Shown piece after piece: positions 5,324-5,345 of a stretch of 5,345 nucleotides of DNA. Under the pieces are notes generated by a model. The model did not search any database, was not told the DNA's origin, and worked only from the letters and a program-made list of their open reading frames with translations. Each line of letters opens with the position of its first letter. Position 1 is the stretch's first letter. Origin of the DNA: Acidobacteriota bacterium (GTDB taxonomy: Bacteria > Acidobacteriota > Thermoanaerobaculia > Gp7-AA8); assembly GCA_003223695.1 (NCBI GenBank), contig QHVY01000283.1, forward strand, positions 1 to 5,345. The letters are read 5' to 3'. The position numbers and the translations under genes are program-made.

Positions 5324-5345
5324 AAAAAGGAGGTATTCGTGTTGA
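5324..5345 (+). CDS. probable start of a plus-strand gene (cut by window edge, product unknown)
   Basis: A strong Shine-Dalgarno, AAAAAGGAGGT (5324-5334), is followed after five bases by GTG at 5339-5341 and then TTG, where the window ends. Spacing and strength are ideal for translation initiation, so a gene divergent from rel very likely begins here. Only two codons are visible and nothing can be said of its product. A slightly different start just beyond the edge is possible. The feature span includes the ribosome site. Confidence 0.45.

Noticed and set aside
5271..5334. Guanidine-II (mini-ykkC) riboswitch, suggested by ACGG in the hairpin loop and two stems before a Shine-Dalgarno.
   Set aside because: The loop is seven bases rather than an ACGR tetraloop, and the second stem, CCCCGCGGGG, has no ACGR loop at all.
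5265..5345. Small SRP RNA (4.5S RNA) or other structural RNA gene.
   Set aside because: The conserved SRP core (GGUCAGGUCCGGAAGGAAGCAGC-like, shortened here) is absent, and no other family signature was recognised.

Overview
The window looks like a chromosomal segment of a GC-rich Gram-negative bacterium with type IV pili. An Acidobacteriota-like origin is my best guess. It rests on overall impression: a 64-residue zinc-type ribosomal protein L28, a pilM-N-O-P cluster with low-complexity Ala/Gly/Thr/Pro tails, and a bifunctional-type RSH gene next to rpmB. No taxonomic marker was searched, so this is inference. No plasmid, phage, IS or CRISPR hallmarks are visible.

Layout. From the left edge to 2589, on the minus strand, lies a tightly packed type IV pilus assembly operon read right to left: pilM (1534-2589), pilN (845-1537), pilO (195-836) and the first 66 codons of pilP (1-198, running off the window). 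Stop and start codons overlap (GTGA, ATGA) or are a few bases apart. PilM is the cytoplasmic actin-like ring protein, PilN and PilO are the inner-membrane coiled-coil pair, and PilP links them to the outer-membrane secretin PilQ, which is expected just beyond the left edge. An AT-rich divergent promoter region (2590-2771) separates this operon from rpmB (2772-2966, plus strand), which encodes ribosomal protein L28. A GC-rich palindrome (2969-3019) fills the gap to a convergent minus-strand gene and also supplies that gene's stop codon.

The minus-strand gene at 3016-5152 is a long RSH (Rel/SpoT) (p)ppGpp synthetase/hydrolase with HD, synthetase, TGS, zinc-finger-like and ACT regions. Its reading frame is broken near 4807-4815, inside the HD hydrolase domain. 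The conserved stretch between the EEQ and DLRVVLVKLADR segments is missing, and the missing length fits a deletion of about 38 bp at an AGC microrepeat. As sequenced, the gene gives a 138-residue N-terminal piece and a 592-residue C-terminal piece.

Upstream of rel (5153-5345) there is no complete gene. This stretch holds a 14-bp tandem repeat of heptamers with an inverted copy, two hairpin-forming segments, and a strong Shine-Dalgarno sequence leading into a probable plus-strand gene whose first codons are cut by the right edge.

The gene content is mostly housekeeping. I see no new defence or metabolic system. The points worth checking are the broken rel gene, the two intergenic repeat elements, the structured leader at the right edge and the unusual tails of the Pil proteins.
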